Assembly: GCA_947501325.1 (NCBI GenBank)
Contig: CANMVC010000001.1
Location: 992,001 to 1,056,000, forward strand
DNA from: an uncultured Sphingomonadaceae bacterium
Lineage (GTDB): Bacteria; Pseudomonadota; Alphaproteobacteria; Sphingomonadales; Sphingomonadaceae
Direction: 5' to 3'
DNA: 64,000 nucleotides
Part shown: piece after piece, positions 52,722 to 62,273 of the stretch
How the letters are laid out: every line of letters begins with the position of its first letter
How positions within the stretch are numbered: the stretch's first letter is position 1
Made by a program: the position numbers and the translations under genes
Notes under the pieces: model-generated
What the model saw: only the letters and a program-made list of their open reading frames with translations
What the model was told of the DNA's origin: nothing
The model's database searches: none

Positions 52722-54875
52722 ATGGCGAAAAAATTACTGTTACTGGCCGTTATCTTGGCGGCGATTTTTGCTTTTTTTCACTATGATTTGGGTTCGCAGC
52801 TCACGCTTGAAAACCTGAAGGCGCAGCAGGATGCGATAGACGCGCAGTATCGGGCCAATCCGCTGCTTATCATTGGCGGATTTTTCCTGATCTATGTCGC
52901 GGTCACGGCCCTGTCCATTCCTGGTGCCGCGGTAATGACACTGGCCGCCGGCGCTCTATTTGGCGTTGTGGTCGGCACGATCGTTGTCTCCTTTGCCTCC
53001 ACCATTGGCGCGACAATTGCCTTCCTCACGTCCCGCTATCTGCTGGGCGACTGGGTCGAGAATAAATTTGGCCAGCGGCTTAAAAATATCAACGAAGGCA
53101 TCAAGCGCGACGGCGTCTTTTACCTGATCTCGATCAGACTGGTTCCGGCCTTTCCGTTTTTTGTCGTCAACCTGCTGATGGGCCTTACCAAAATGCGGGT
53201 GTGGAAATATTTCATCGCCAGTCAGATTGGCATGTTCGCTGGCACCATCGTTTATGTGAACGCGGGCACACAGCTGTCGCAAGTCGACTCGGTTGGCGGG
53301 GTCTTCTCCCTCTCGGTCATCGGTTCCTTTGTCCTGCTGGCCATATTCCCATGGATCGCCAAAGGGATTATCGGCTTTTTCAAGAACCGCAAAATCTACA
53401 AGGGCTGGACCAGACCGAAGAAATTTGACCGGAATTTGATCGTTATCGGTGCGGGTTCCGGCGGGCTGGTATCCTCGCTGATCGCGGCGACGATCAATGC
53501 CAAGGTCACACTTATCGAGTCTGGCAAGATGGGCGGCGACTGCCTCAACTATGGCTGTGTCCCTTCAAAGGCCATCATCAAAAGCGCCAAGATTGCCGAG
53601 CAGATGCAGCATGCCGATCGCTATGGCCTGACCGCCACCAAGCCGGTCATCAATTTCAAAAATGTGATCGCCCGGGTCGAAGATATTATCAAAACCATCG
53701 AGCCGCATGACAGTGTCGAGCGGTTTGAAGGCCTCGGCGTGGATGTGGTGCAAGGCTATGCCCGGCTGACCGATCCCTGGACCGTCGAGATTGAACGCAA
53801 TGACGGTGGCACCCAGACATTGACCGGCAAGGCGATTGTCCTGGCCACTGGTGCGCGCCCATTCGTTCCGCCTCTGCCCGGCTTGGCAGACACGGGCTAT
53901 CTGACCAGCGACACGCTCTGGGAAGAAATGGCGAAGCGCGAGGCTGTTCCTGAAAAAATGGTCGTGCTTGGCGGAGGCCCGATTGGTTGTGAATTGTCGC
54001 AATCCTTTGCGCGTCTGGGCAGCAATGTCACCCTGATCGAAATGGCCGACCGGGTCATGGGGATCGAGGACGAGGATGTGTCAGAGATCGCGTCCAAAGC
54101 GCTGACCGATTCCGGCGTTACCTTGTTATGCAACCATAAAGCGCTGCGTACCGAGATGCAGAACGGCACCAAAATGATCATTGTCGAGAATGACGGCGGC
54201 GAACAGGCCCTGCCCTTTGATGACTTGCTCATCGCTGTTGGTCGCGCGGCACGGCTCGAGGGCTTTGGCCTTGAAAAACTCGGCGTGGAAACCGAGCGGA
54301 CGCTGGTGACCAACGACCATCTCCAGACCACCTTCCCGCATATTTATGCCGCAGGCGATGTCGCTGGTCCCTATCAGCTAACCCATAATGCCTCTCACCA
54401 AGCCTGGTTCGCGACAGTCAATGCGCTGTTCGGCCGATTCAAGAAGTTTAAGCCGAGCTATGAATTCCTGCCTTGGACGACTTTTCTCGATCCTGAAATC
54501 GCCCATGTCGGCCTCAACGAACAGCAGGCCATCAAGGAAGGCGTGGACTATGAAGTCACCAAATATCATCTCGATGATCTCGACCGCGCCATTGCCGAAA
54601 GCGCGACCGAAGGCTTTGTCAAAGTGCTGACCCCGCCGGGCAAGGACCGGATATTGGGCGTGACCATTGTTGGTCAAAATGCCGGGGAATTGCTCACCGA
54701 ATATGTGCTGGCGATGAAGCACGGCCTGGGCCTCGGCAAAATTCTCGGCACAATCCACACCTATCCGACCATGGCGGAAGCCAATAAATTTGCCGCCGGC
54801 GAATGGCGCAAGAAGCACAAGCCGGAATGGGCGCTGAAATGGCTGGAACGCTATTTCAATTGGGCGCGTAGTTAG
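52722..54875 (+). CDS. TVP38/TMEM64 membrane domain fused to pyridine nucleotide-disulfide oxidoreductase
   Basis: A 717-residue fusion. Residues about 5-225 are a DedA/TVP38-type membrane domain, with SIRLVPAFPFFVVNLLMGLTK and several helices. Residues about 235-717 are a mercuric-reductase/dihydrolipoamide-dehydrogenase-like flavoenzyme: FAD motif VIGAGSGGLVSSL, redox disulfide Cys274 and Cys279 in GGDCLNYGCVPSK, NAD motif VLGGGPIGCELSQS, and the C-terminal HTYPTMAE pair. No N-terminal HMA domain or C-terminal vicinal Cys of true MerA is present, so mercury reduction is doubtful. It is probably a membrane-bound thiol or quinone reductase; substrate unknown. Confidence 0.93.
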   Translation: MAKKLLLLAVILAAIFAFFHYDLGSQLTLENLKAQQDAIDAQYRANPLLIIGGFFLIYVAVTALSIPGAAVMTLAAGALFGVVVGTIVVSFASTIGATIAFLTSRYLLGDWVENKFGQRLKNINEGIKRDGVFYLISIRLVPAFPFFVVNLLMGLTKMRVWKYFIASQIGMFAGTIVYVNAGTQLSQVDSVGGVFSLSVIGSFVLLAIFPWIAKGIIGFFKNRKIYKGWTRPKKFDRNLIVIGAGSGGLVSSLIAATINAKVTLIESGKMGGDCLNYGCVPSKAIIKSAKIAEQMQHADRYGLTATKPVINFKNVIARVEDIIKTIEPHDSVERFEGLGVDVVQGYARLTDPWTVEIERNDGGTQTLTGKAIVLATGARPFVPPLPGLADTGYLTSDTLWEEMAKREAVPEKMVVLGGGPIGCELSQSFARLGSNVTLIEMADRVMGIEDEDVSEIASKALTDSGVTLLCNHKALRTEMQNGTKMIIVENDGGEQALPFDDLLIAVGRAARLEGFGLEKLGVETERTLVTNDHLQTTFPHIYAAGDVAGPYQLTHNASHQAWFATVNALFGRFKKFKPSYEFLPWTTFLDPEIAHVGLNEQQAIKEGVDYEVTKYHLDDLDRAIAESATEGFVKVLTPPGKDRILGVTIVGQNAGELLTEYVLAMKHGLGLGKILGTIHTYPTMAEANKFAAGEWRKKHKPEWALKWLERYFNWARS

Positions 54876-54887
54876 TTTGGAGCGCCA

Positions 54888-54986
54888 CGAAGTTGACAAT
54901 CTTGACATAGTCCATTTGGGGTTTTCAAAAGGGACCGCAATGGGGCGAAGTTGACAACATGAACACAGTCCTTTTAGGATTTTTAA
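54888..54986. repeat. Two-copy imperfect tandem repeat, 58-base period
   Basis: CGAAGTTGACAA starts at 54888 and again at 54946. Over 41 bases each copy shares 32 positions by hand count, including AGTCC and a following T/G-rich run. It begins just past the flavoenzyme stop, in a roughly 260-base gap with no gene. Function unknown. Confidence 0.6.
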
Positions 54987-55137
54987 CGGCTCATAATAAT
55001 TTCAAAGTTCACACAAGTCACAGTGAATCGCGCCCAGAAAACAGCCGATTATGAATATTCAAAACTGAGAAAGAGCCGCATCCAAATTATCACAAGACCG
55101 GCTCTGTAGGAAAGCGGATAAGGGGCTGTCACCGCGG

Positions 55138-55743
55138 CTAATCACGAAAGCTCAGCCACGCCAAAACCGTCCGCTGCAATACGGTCACCACACATAATCC
55201 GGCGAAAATATAAGCCAGCGTCGCGAAATGCATCGGCAACAGGCACATGATCAGGAAGAAGGCGATGGTCTCACCGCCTTCCGCAATACCGGTGCTGTAA
55301 AAGAAGCTTTTCTCACCATGAGCAGTGGTTTCGGCGCCTTGCTCCCCAGCGGTGACGGCAAAGGCGAGAAAGCTGATGCCGGTAATCGTAAAGGCTGCGA
55401 CCAGCATCAAGGCCGGGAGCAAATTGGCGGGGTTCGCGATCCCGAATGCCAGCGGGATAGATACATAGAAGATGAAATCGCAGACGATATCGAGATAGCC
55501 GCCAAAGGCGGTTTTTTGTGTCGCCCGCGCAACGGCGCCGTCGAGGCCGTCCAATATCCGACCAAACACAACGAGCGCCAGCGCCCAGCCATAATGTTCC
55601 TGAGAAACGGCATAGGCGCCGCCCAAGCCAAAACCGAGACCGAGCAGCGTAATGCTATTAGCGGTGAAACCAATGCGCGCCAGCCCGCGGCCAACCGCAT
55701 TGAGCGGCGGATCGATCAGCGGCCTGATCTTGGCGTCAAACAT
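55138..55743 (-). CDS. CDP-alcohol phosphatidyltransferase family protein
   Basis: A 201-residue membrane protein with about five helices and the family active site D-G-x2-A-R-x8-G-x3-D-x3-D, seen here as DGLDGAVARATQKTAFGGYLD followed by IVCDF. It should join an alcohol head group to a CDP-activated lipid (or the reverse) at the inner membrane. The head group is unknown. It starts 12 bases after the nucleoside transporter stop and is probably cotranscribed with it. Confidence 0.9.
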   Translation of the reverse strand: MFDAKIRPLIDPPLNAVGRGLARIGFTANSITLLGLGFGLGGAYAVSQEHYGWALALVVFGRILDGLDGAVARATQKTAFGGYLDIVCDFIFYVSIPLAFGIANPANLLPALMLVAAFTITGISFLAFAVTAGEQGAETTAHGEKSFFYSTGIAEGGETIAFFLIMCLLPMHFATLAYIFAGLCVVTVLQRTVLAWLSFRD

Positions 55744-55755
55744 ATCGGCAAGACC

Positions 55756-57024
55756 CTAAACCCATGTGATAATCCCGATCACCGCGCCAGTCATCGCAGT
55801 CGCGCAATTGCCGGCAAACCAGCTTTTCATGCCCAGTCCTGCGACTTCCGCACGGCGCTCTGGACACAGTGTTCCAATGGTCGAAATAATCAAACCAACG
55901 CTGGCAAGGTTGGCGACCCCGCATAGCGCATAGGTCACAATCAGCTGCCCCTTGGCACTGAACGTGTCCGCGGGCAGCGCCGCCAGTTCCAGATAAGCGA
56001 CATATTCATTGAGAATGGCCTTGGTCCCCATCAGCGATCCTGCGGCTGCGGCCTCTTCCCACGGCACACCGATCATCCACATCAGCGGCGCGAATATCCA
56101 GCCGAATATCCGTTTCAAAGTCAGCGCTTCGCCGGACACGAATGGCAGAACCGAGAGCATCTGGTCTATCAGAGCGACAAAGGCAAAGATCACAATGATC
56201 ACCGCGATGACCGCCAGGAAGAGCTGCACGCCGTCAATCGTACCCTTGATGATCGCATCAAAGCTATTCTCATATTTGAGACCGGGTTCCTCACGGTTCA
56301 CCTTCGTATCCGACAATCCCGGTACCATCAGCCGTGCGAGCAGGATGGCTGCGGGCAAGGATATCAGCGAGGCCGAGATCATATGGCCTACCGCATTGGG
56401 GACGGTCTTTGCCAGCGTCGTCGCATAAAGCACCAGTATTGCGCCGGATATGGTGGACATGGCCAGCACCATGATCGCAAACAGTTCCGCCCGGCTCATC
56501 TTTTCAAAATAAGCGCGGACGACCAGCGGGGATTCGACCACACCGAGGAAGATGTTCGCACCGCCGCTCAGTCCCACCACGCCGCTGACGCCCAAGGTTT
56601 TTTGCAAGGCCCAGGACAGGCCTTTGACGATGATCTGCAACACGCGCCAATGCCAAAGCAGCGCCGCCAGAGCCGAGAAAACAATGACGAGCGGCAATAT
56701 CTGGAATGCAATGATCAGCGGCGGGGCAGCGCCTTCTTTCAAGACAAAGGGCAATTCCGCACCGCCTGCATAGCCAAACATATAGCTGGAACCGGCAAGT
56801 GTCGCCTGCTCGATCGCCTGTACGCCCTGATTGGCGAGGCCGATAATGTCCCAGATAAAGGGAATACGAACAATCGACACGGCCAGGATGAACTGCACCG
56901 CAATGGCTCCCGCAATCCAGCGCCAGCTTGGCCGGTCTATGCGGTTTTCAGACATGGCCCAGGCGATGGTCAGGATGAAGACTATGCCAATCAGGCCCTG
57001 AAACTGGCTTAATATTTCAAGCAA
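55756..57024 (-). CDS. Concentrative nucleoside transporter (CNT/NupC family)
   Basis: A 422-residue transporter with N-terminal helices, the Nucleos_tra2 gate region, and motifs LSGGANIFLGVVESPLVVRAYF and MGTKAILNEYVAYLELA that carry the nucleoside-binding Gln/Glu/Asn positions of the family. It imports nucleosides with a cation gradient. The CDP-alcohol transferase follows closely. Specificity cannot be read from the sequence. Confidence 0.93.
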   Translation of the reverse strand: MLEILSQFQGLIGIVFILTIAWAMSENRIDRPSWRWIAGAIAVQFILAVSIVRIPFIWDIIGLANQGVQAIEQATLAGSSYMFGYAGGAELPFVLKEGAAPPLIIAFQILPLVIVFSALAALLWHWRVLQIIVKGLSWALQKTLGVSGVVGLSGGANIFLGVVESPLVVRAYFEKMSRAELFAIMVLAMSTISGAILVLYATTLAKTVPNAVGHMISASLISLPAAILLARLMVPGLSDTKVNREEPGLKYENSFDAIIKGTIDGVQLFLAVIAVIIVIFAFVALIDQMLSVLPFVSGEALTLKRIFGWIFAPLMWMIGVPWEEAAAAGSLMGTKAILNEYVAYLELAALPADTFSAKGQLIVTYALCGVANLASVGLIISTIGTLCPERRAEVAGLGMKSWFAGNCATAMTGAVIGIITWV

Positions 57025-57127
57025 TGTCGATCTTCCCCGTGCCGATGCATTAATGCACCTTCATGGCGGAAAATTATCATAGCGCCAACCGGCTTATGCG
57101 GGACGGAGTTCTGATCGCGCGCAGTAG

Positions 57128-57199
57128 CCGTTCGCCCTGAGCCTGTCGAAGGGCATCTATGGCCTTGACGCACCCCTCGGCAGGCTCAGGGCGAACGGT
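57128..57199. repeat. REP-type element, two inverted arms (copy 2 of 4)
   Basis: CCGTTCGCCCTGAGCCTG and, inverted, CAGGCTCAGGGCGAACGG face each other across about 18 bases, forming a large cruciform-capable repeat. It lies between the nucleoside transporter start region and the SDR stop. Confidence 0.85.
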
Positions 57200-57215
57200 A
57201 TGGGGCTTGCCTTGC

Positions 57216-58010
57216 CTAGGAAGAAGCCGCCGCAACCGCTCCCATCATCAGTTCCTGATCCTTGCGGGTCGGATTGCCGCGCAGGCACAGGCCGCCATTG
57301 ACCTGCAAATTCTCACCGGTCATGAAACATTCGTCGCTGGCGAGGAAAACGGCGGCGGCCGCAATATCTTCGCTGGTGCCGATACGGCCGAGCGGGTAGC
57401 GCGCTTCGAACGATTCAACCAAGCCGGGCACCTGATCAACGCCAGCCGTCATCGGCGTGCGGGTAAGGCCTGGCGAGATGCTGTTTGCTCTAATACCCCG
57501 ATCACCAAATTCATGCGCGATGCACCGGATGATATGGTCGGTTGCCGCCTTGGTTCCCATATAGGCCGCGTGGTCGTTGAGCATGATCGTAGCCGTGGCC
57601 GAGCTGATCTGAATGATCGAACCGCCATCTTTCATCGCCTTGATCATCGCCTGATAAAATTGGAACGGGCCAACCAATTGCAAGGCTGACATCATTTCCA
57701 GCTCTTCCTTGGTATTATCCAGAAACGGTTTCAGAAAACCAAGCCCGGTGGCATTGATTGCAATGTCCACACCGCCCATTTTGCTGGTCGCGGATTCAGC
57801 CAGAGCGTTGATGTCCTCTTCTTTCGTCAAATCACAGAGCGCATAATGACCGCCCAGTTCTTCGGCGAAGCGTTTTAGCTCGTCTTCCTTGCGCCCGGCG
57901 ACGAGAACGTCCGCGCCTTCATCCCGTAATCGCTTGGCGATGACCTGCCCCATATTGCCCGCGCCAGCCGCGCCCAGCACAACCGCTTTCTTACCTTCAA
58001 GACGTCCCAT
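57216..58010 (-). CDS. Short-chain dehydrogenase/reductase
   Basis: A 264-residue SDR with an unusual glycine motif (GAAGAGNMG instead of TGxxxGIG), NATG in place of NNAG, and the catalytic Ser, Tyr and Lys in SSATATIMLNDHAAYMGTK. It should oxidise or reduce an alcohol/carbonyl with NAD(P). It precedes (on the map) the TonB receptor at 58174, separated from it by a terminator. Substrate unknown. Confidence 0.9.
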   Translation of the reverse strand: MGRLEGKKAVVLGAAGAGNMGQVIAKRLRDEGADVLVAGRKEDELKRFAEELGGHYALCDLTKEEDINALAESATSKMGGVDIAINATGLGFLKPFLDNTKEELEMMSALQLVGPFQFYQAMIKAMKDGGSIIQISSATATIMLNDHAAYMGTKAATDHIIRCIAHEFGDRGIRANSISPGLTRTPMTAGVDQVPGLVESFEARYPLGRIGTSEDIAAAAVFLASDECFMTGENLQVNGGLCLRGNPTRKDQELMMGAVAAASS

Positions 58011-58112
58011 GTTTTGCTCCTCAACCTATATGAATTTATATGGAGTCTTATTAACCGGACACTCAAGGCTCGCCACTCTCATTATGGCTATTCCCATCTG
58101 AATAAGCCGGCC

Positions 58113-58149
58113 AAAGAAAAGGCCGGGAACAGCCCCCACTGTCCCGGCC
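58113..58149 (-). terminator. Rho-independent terminator after the TonB receptor gene
   Basis: On the minus strand GGCCGGGACAG pairs with CTGTTCCCGGCC (one bulged base) around a G-rich loop, followed by TTTTCTTT. It lies 25 bases past the receptor stop at 58174. Confidence 0.85.
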
Positions 58150-58173
58150 TCTTATGATCAACGGGAGGGTCGA

Positions 58174-60690
58174 TCAGAACTTGAACGCGGCCTCTACAAA
58201 GACCTGACGGCCACGGTTTTGCGTGACGACAAGGTCATCACCGACGGGCAGGCCAAGGCCTGGAGCGGCGAGGAACGGACGACCGCCGCTGGTATTTGTC
58301 CAGATTTCGTCGGTCAGGTTCACACCGATTAATGACAATTTCCATTTGCCATCCGGATCACCAATCGAAACAGCACCATCGATCGTCACATAACTGTCCT
58401 GCTTGAGGTCCGTTAGCGAATCTTCGTTGGTGAAATAGGACCCGGTGTATTGCAGGTTACCATTTAGACCCAATTCAAGAGAATCCCCAAGCGGCACAGA
58501 GTAATCCATCGCAATGTTACCGGCGAACTTCGGTGCCCGTGCAGCTGCGCGACCATCCAAGTCTTCACCCGATGTGGTAATAAACGATTTGCTAAACTCA
58601 GCGTCCGTATAAGCTACTGCACCTGAGAAGTTCAAGCCATCCAATGGCGTCTGCCATGCAAATTCGACATCAACACCTTGAGACGTCAATTGGCTCGCAT
58701 TGAAAGTCTGGAATTGAATGGTTGTGGCATCGAAATTCTGCACCTGTAGATCATCAAATACATAGTAGAATACCGATGTATTCAACGTGATCGTACGATC
58801 AGCAAATTGCGCTTTTACGCCGACTTCGCCGCCGAGACCGGTTTCAGATTTGAACCGCAGCGCGTCCGCGACGGCTTGGCGTACGGCTGGGTCAGGGTCG
58901 CCGAAGCCAAGCAGGCTGGACGATGGCAAAGCGCTGTTATCAATGCCACCTGACTTAAAGCCCGTTTTAAACGCACCATAAATGTTGATATCAGGTGTGG
59001 CCTGATAACGGATCGAAAGCTCCGGAGAGAAATTATCATCGCTGAAATTAATCGGTCCCGAGAAGAATCCGCTGTCAATAAATGCAGGCCCCGCCGAAAG
59101 GAATGAGTGGACATAAGGAACCGAAATACGGCTGGTTTTAGTCTCATCAGTCCAACGGACACCGCCCGAAATCTGTAGTTGATCGGTCAGATCCAATGTT
59201 GCGCTAGCAAACAAAGAAACTGCTTCTGTTTTGGTATTCTGTTTCTTGAAATAATCAAATGTACTACCGGTCACTGGATCGGGAGCAATGATCGAGATAT
59301 TGATCGCCTGTTGCGAGGTATTGAAATCAATTTCACGGCTTTCGTAAAAGGCACCGACCATGAAGTTGAAAATTCCGTCAAAATCACTCGACAAGCGCAG
59401 CTCTTGGGTAAATTGTTCGGTTTTATTTTGTGGATCGCTACAACCAAAGCCTTGCGCGGAACCAGGAGTATTTACCGCAGCCAGTGCTGGCGCAATTGCA
59501 CCAACGGGTGCACCGCCAGGATTGAAAGCTGGTCCCACACCAACATATCCATAGCAGTCGAAATCAACGGCATCTAAGCTCAGATAACCTGAAACCGAGG
59601 AGATAGTAAGGGAATCAGAAACATCGAGGTCCCATTTCAGCCGGCCAAAGAAAATATCGGTTTCACCAAATGGAGCGCCGTCATACACGCCTTGACCCGG
59701 GCTACCTTCTGGAAATTGCTGAACCAATGTGGCGGAAGGATCTGCAGTTGGATAGAGACCGTCATCAATATCGCAATCTGCATTCGATGGAACGGCGATT
59801 GCACCACCCAACAAAACGATCTCATCTGCACGACCATTGGCACCACAAGAGATATCGGAATGGCCAATTGCGCCATCATTCTCGTTTTTGACATAGTTCA
59901 GCTTTAGATTTGCGCTAAAGTTGTCGAATGGATCCCACTGAACAGTCAGGCGACCAACAAAATCTTTCAATCCACGATTCTGGTTTACCGCTGGTGTACC
60001 GGGTGACAATTCCACATAATTTTCAACATTCGTATACTGACCCGCCAGTCTAACGCCTAGCGCATCACTGATGGGGCCAGAGATATAGCCACCAACCGTG
60101 GTGCCGTTTTCTTCAAATTCCTGCGAGACTTTTACACCCATTTCCCAATCCGGTGTCGGATTGGCGGAGCGGATCGCAAAAACCCCTGCAGAAGCACTTT
60201 TACCAAAGAACAGCGACTGCGGCCCTTTGAGGACGTCAATCTGTTCAACGTCGAAGAAACCGGCCTGAACAATCCGCATCGTGCTGACCTGAACACCGTC
60301 AAAGTCAAAAGCAACAGCGGAGTCAAACGCGGCAGAAATGTTCGAAGAACCCACACCGCGCAGAGAAATCTGACCACCGGAACCGGAACCGCCCACTTGC
60401 ACGTTAAGAGCGGGCACGCGGCTTACCACGTCGGCAATCTGGTCGACCTGGAATTTTTCCAGCGTATCGCCGCCAATAGCGGTCACCGTTACCGGTACTT
60501 CCTGCAATGTTTCCGTCTGCTTACGGGCAATAACCGTGATGACGTTGCTGTCGTCATCCTCGGCAGCATCCTGCGCATGGACAGGAGCAGCAGCACCGGC
60601 CAGCGCCAGACTGGCGGCAGAACCCATCAGCAATCCCCGTGCTGACTTGCTTGAAAAAATACTATTGCGGCGTTGTGATTGTGTAGTCAT
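58174..60690 (-). CDS. TonB-dependent outer-membrane receptor
   Basis: The start at 60690 follows GGAGAGA with correct spacing; a frame start 120 bases earlier has no support. A signal peptide ending PVHAQ is followed by a TonB box (SNVITVIARKQ), a plug with TLEKFQVDQIADVVSRVPALNV and IDVLKGPQSLFFGKSASAG, and a long barrel ending RQVFVEAAFKF. Sphingomonads use such receptors for many substrates besides iron. The surrounding SDRs, epoxide-hydrolase-like enzyme and acyl-CoA dehydrogenase suggest an organic, lipid-like substrate. No Fur box was seen upstream. Confidence 0.94.
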   Translation of the reverse strand: MTTQSQRRNSIFSSKSARGLLMGSAASLALAGAAAPVHAQDAAEDDDSNVITVIARKQTETLQEVPVTVTAIGGDTLEKFQVDQIADVVSRVPALNVQVGGSGSGGQISLRGVGSSNISAAFDSAVAFDFDGVQVSTMRIVQAGFFDVEQIDVLKGPQSLFFGKSASAGVFAIRSANPTPDWEMGVKVSQEFEENGTTVGGYISGPISDALGVRLAGQYTNVENYVELSPGTPAVNQNRGLKDFVGRLTVQWDPFDNFSANLKLNYVKNENDGAIGHSDISCGANGRADEIVLLGGAIAVPSNADCDIDDGLYPTADPSATLVQQFPEGSPGQGVYDGAPFGETDIFFGRLKWDLDVSDSLTISSVSGYLSLDAVDFDCYGYVGVGPAFNPGGAPVGAIAPALAAVNTPGSAQGFGCSDPQNKTEQFTQELRLSSDFDGIFNFMVGAFYESREIDFNTSQQAINISIIAPDPVTGSTFDYFKKQNTKTEAVSLFASATLDLTDQLQISGGVRWTDETKTSRISVPYVHSFLSAGPAFIDSGFFSGPINFSDDNFSPELSIRYQATPDINIYGAFKTGFKSGGIDNSALPSSSLLGFGDPDPAVRQAVADALRFKSETGLGGEVGVKAQFADRTITLNTSVFYYVFDDLQVQNFDATTIQFQTFNASQLTSQGVDVEFAWQTPLDGLNFSGAVAYTDAEFSKSFITTSGEDLDGRAAARAPKFAGNIAMDYSVPLGDSLELGLNGNLQYTGSYFTNEDSLTDLKQDSYVTIDGAVSIGDPDGKWKLSLIGVNLTDEIWTNTSGGRPFLAAPGLGLPVGDDLVVTQNRGRQVFVEAAFKF

Positions 60691-60964
60691 CATTCTCTCC
60701 CAAAAAACCCTGGTCACCGAACTGGGGTCCATCCAAAATAATCGGCGGTTTTGTCCGCCTTCATTATGGTCTGATCTTAAGCAGGAGTTTGCTGACGCTC
60801 TGCTAGCCAATTTGATAGCAAATATGCAAAACTGTGATATTCGCGCAACATTAAGAGCCGCGCGGATCCGAAATCCGCTACGGATACTAACGATAATGGG
60901 TATTGCTATGATGGGGGCAATACCCGCCTATGCTATCTAAAGTGAAGGTTTTCAGGGAGCTAAT

Positions 60965-61729
60965 ATGGGCCGTTTAGAGGGTAAAATTGCGATTGTCACA
61001 GGTGCCGGGTCTGGCCTTGGCAAAGCGATCAGCGAGACATTTGCGGCCGAAGGCGCCAAGGTGGTCGTCACCGATGTAAATGCCGAAAGCGTCGACGCCG
61101 TGGCCGCTGCCATCGGCTCCAGCGCATTGGCTTTGCATCAGGATGTTGCCGATCAAAAGCGCTGGCAGGAGGTGTTTGACGAAGCCGGAAAAGCCTTTGG
61201 AACGCCGCATATATTGGTCAATAATGCGGGCCTCGTCATTCCTGCCTCTATCGAGGATTGCACGCTGGAACAATTCCGGCTCACCAATTCGATCATGCTG
61301 GAGGGCGTTTTTCTAGGGTGTCAGACGGCGGTGCGGGCGATGAAGTCCAATGATCAGCCCAGCTCTATCATCAATCTCAGCTCGATGGCGGCGCTACAGG
61401 GCTATGCACCTTTCCTCGCATATGCGGCGGCCAAAGGCGGCGTGCGGTCGATGACCAAATCCGTGGCGCTACATTGCAAGGTCGAAAATTATCCGATCCG
61501 CTGCAACAGCCTGCATCCCGCCGGTATCGACACGCCGATGGTCCGGCAGCCTTCAGTCGGTGCCGATGGCGATGCCACACCGGCTACCGGCATGATCCCG
61601 CTGGGCGGATTGGGCCATCCCAATGATGTTGCAGAGTTATGCGTCTATCTGGCGAGCGACGCCTCGCGCTTTATGACGGCCGGGGAATATCCGGTCGACA
61701 ACGGCGCGCTCTATCAGCCCCATCAATAA
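60965..61729 (+). CDS. Short-chain dehydrogenase/reductase (hydroxysteroid-dehydrogenase-like)
   Basis: A 254-residue classical SDR: cofactor motif VTGAGSGLGKAI, VNNAGLVIPA, catalytic SSMAALQGYAPFLAYAAAKGG, and HPAGIDTPMV. CAGGGAG precedes the ATG. Its pattern is close to 3-hydroxysteroid and related alcohol dehydrogenases, but the substrate is not certain. It diverges from the TonB receptor gene with 274 bases between; no site was recognised in that gap. Confidence 0.92.
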   Translation: MGRLEGKIAIVTGAGSGLGKAISETFAAEGAKVVVTDVNAESVDAVAAAIGSSALALHQDVADQKRWQEVFDEAGKAFGTPHILVNNAGLVIPASIEDCTLEQFRLTNSIMLEGVFLGCQTAVRAMKSNDQPSSIINLSSMAALQGYAPFLAYAAAKGGVRSMTKSVALHCKVENYPIRCNSLHPAGIDTPMVRQPSVGADGDATPATGMIPLGGLGHPNDVAELCVYLASDASRFMTAGEYPVDNGALYQPHQ

Positions 61730-61762
61730 GAGTCAGCGCTTGTAAGTGGCTCCAACCCAAAC

Positions 61763-61833
61763 CCGTTCGCACTGAGCCGGTCGAAGTGCGCTTGTGGTTT
61801 CGAGCTGTCCTTCGACAAGCTCAGGACGAACGG
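61763..61833. repeat. REP-type element, two inverted arms (copy 3 of 4)
   Basis: CCGTTCGCACTGAGCC and an inverted TCCTTCGACAAGCTCAGGA arm face each other. It lies just after the SDR stop, between convergent genes. The core matches the copies at 6523, 57128 and 63337. Confidence 0.8.
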
Positions 61834-61866
61834 AAATTGGAATGATCGCGCGTCAGGTCGAGCCTA

Positions 61867-62262
61867 TCAAGGCGCCTTGCCTGCCAGAACGGCCGCCACC
61901 TGGCCCTGAAATTCGGCAAGATCAAAATAGTCGCGCCATTTGGCAATCTTGCCATTCTCAATTTCAAAGGTTCCCATCACGCGGATGGCAATCCATTGAT
62001 CTGCCATTTTGAAACGATCCGTTCGCTCGGTGAGCACCACATCACCATTGGTCGCAATGGCGTGCACATCCCATTGCGCCTCGTCAAAGTCGAAAGCGCC
62101 ACCGCCAAATAGCGCTTTGACCTCGGCTATGCCATTGCATGGCTCCATCGGGATATTATGATAGAAAATATCGTCGGCCATCGCGGCGTAGATGGAGTCA
62201 TAGTCGAGATTGTTCCAGCTTTCGATAAAGTCGAGAACGATTTTTTCAGCAGCATTGGACAT
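61867..62262 (-). CDS. Limonene-1,2-epoxide hydrolase-like protein
   Basis: A 131-residue cone-fold protein. The catalytic residues of limonene epoxide hydrolase appear conserved: Tyr34 and Asn36 in FYHNIP, Arg80 and Asp82 in TERTD, and Asp111 in WRDYFD. An intact Arg-Asp-Asp set means it may truly hydrolyse an epoxide or related ring rather than being a generic SnoaL-fold protein. It lies 11 bases after the MDR reductase gene and is probably cotranscribed with it. Confidence 0.85.
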   Translation of the reverse strand: MSNAAEKIVLDFIESWNNLDYDSIYAAMADDIFYHNIPMEPCNGIAEVKALFGGGAFDFDEAQWDVHAIATNGDVVLTERTDRFKMADQWIAIRVMGTFEIENGKIAKWRDYFDLAEFQGQVAAVLAGKAP

Positions 62263-62273
62263 GATTGAAATTC

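Noticed and set aside
52722-54875. Annotation of the fusion as mercuric reductase (merA)
   Set aside because: The N-terminal HMA domain and C-terminal vicinal cysteines are missing and no mer genes are nearby.
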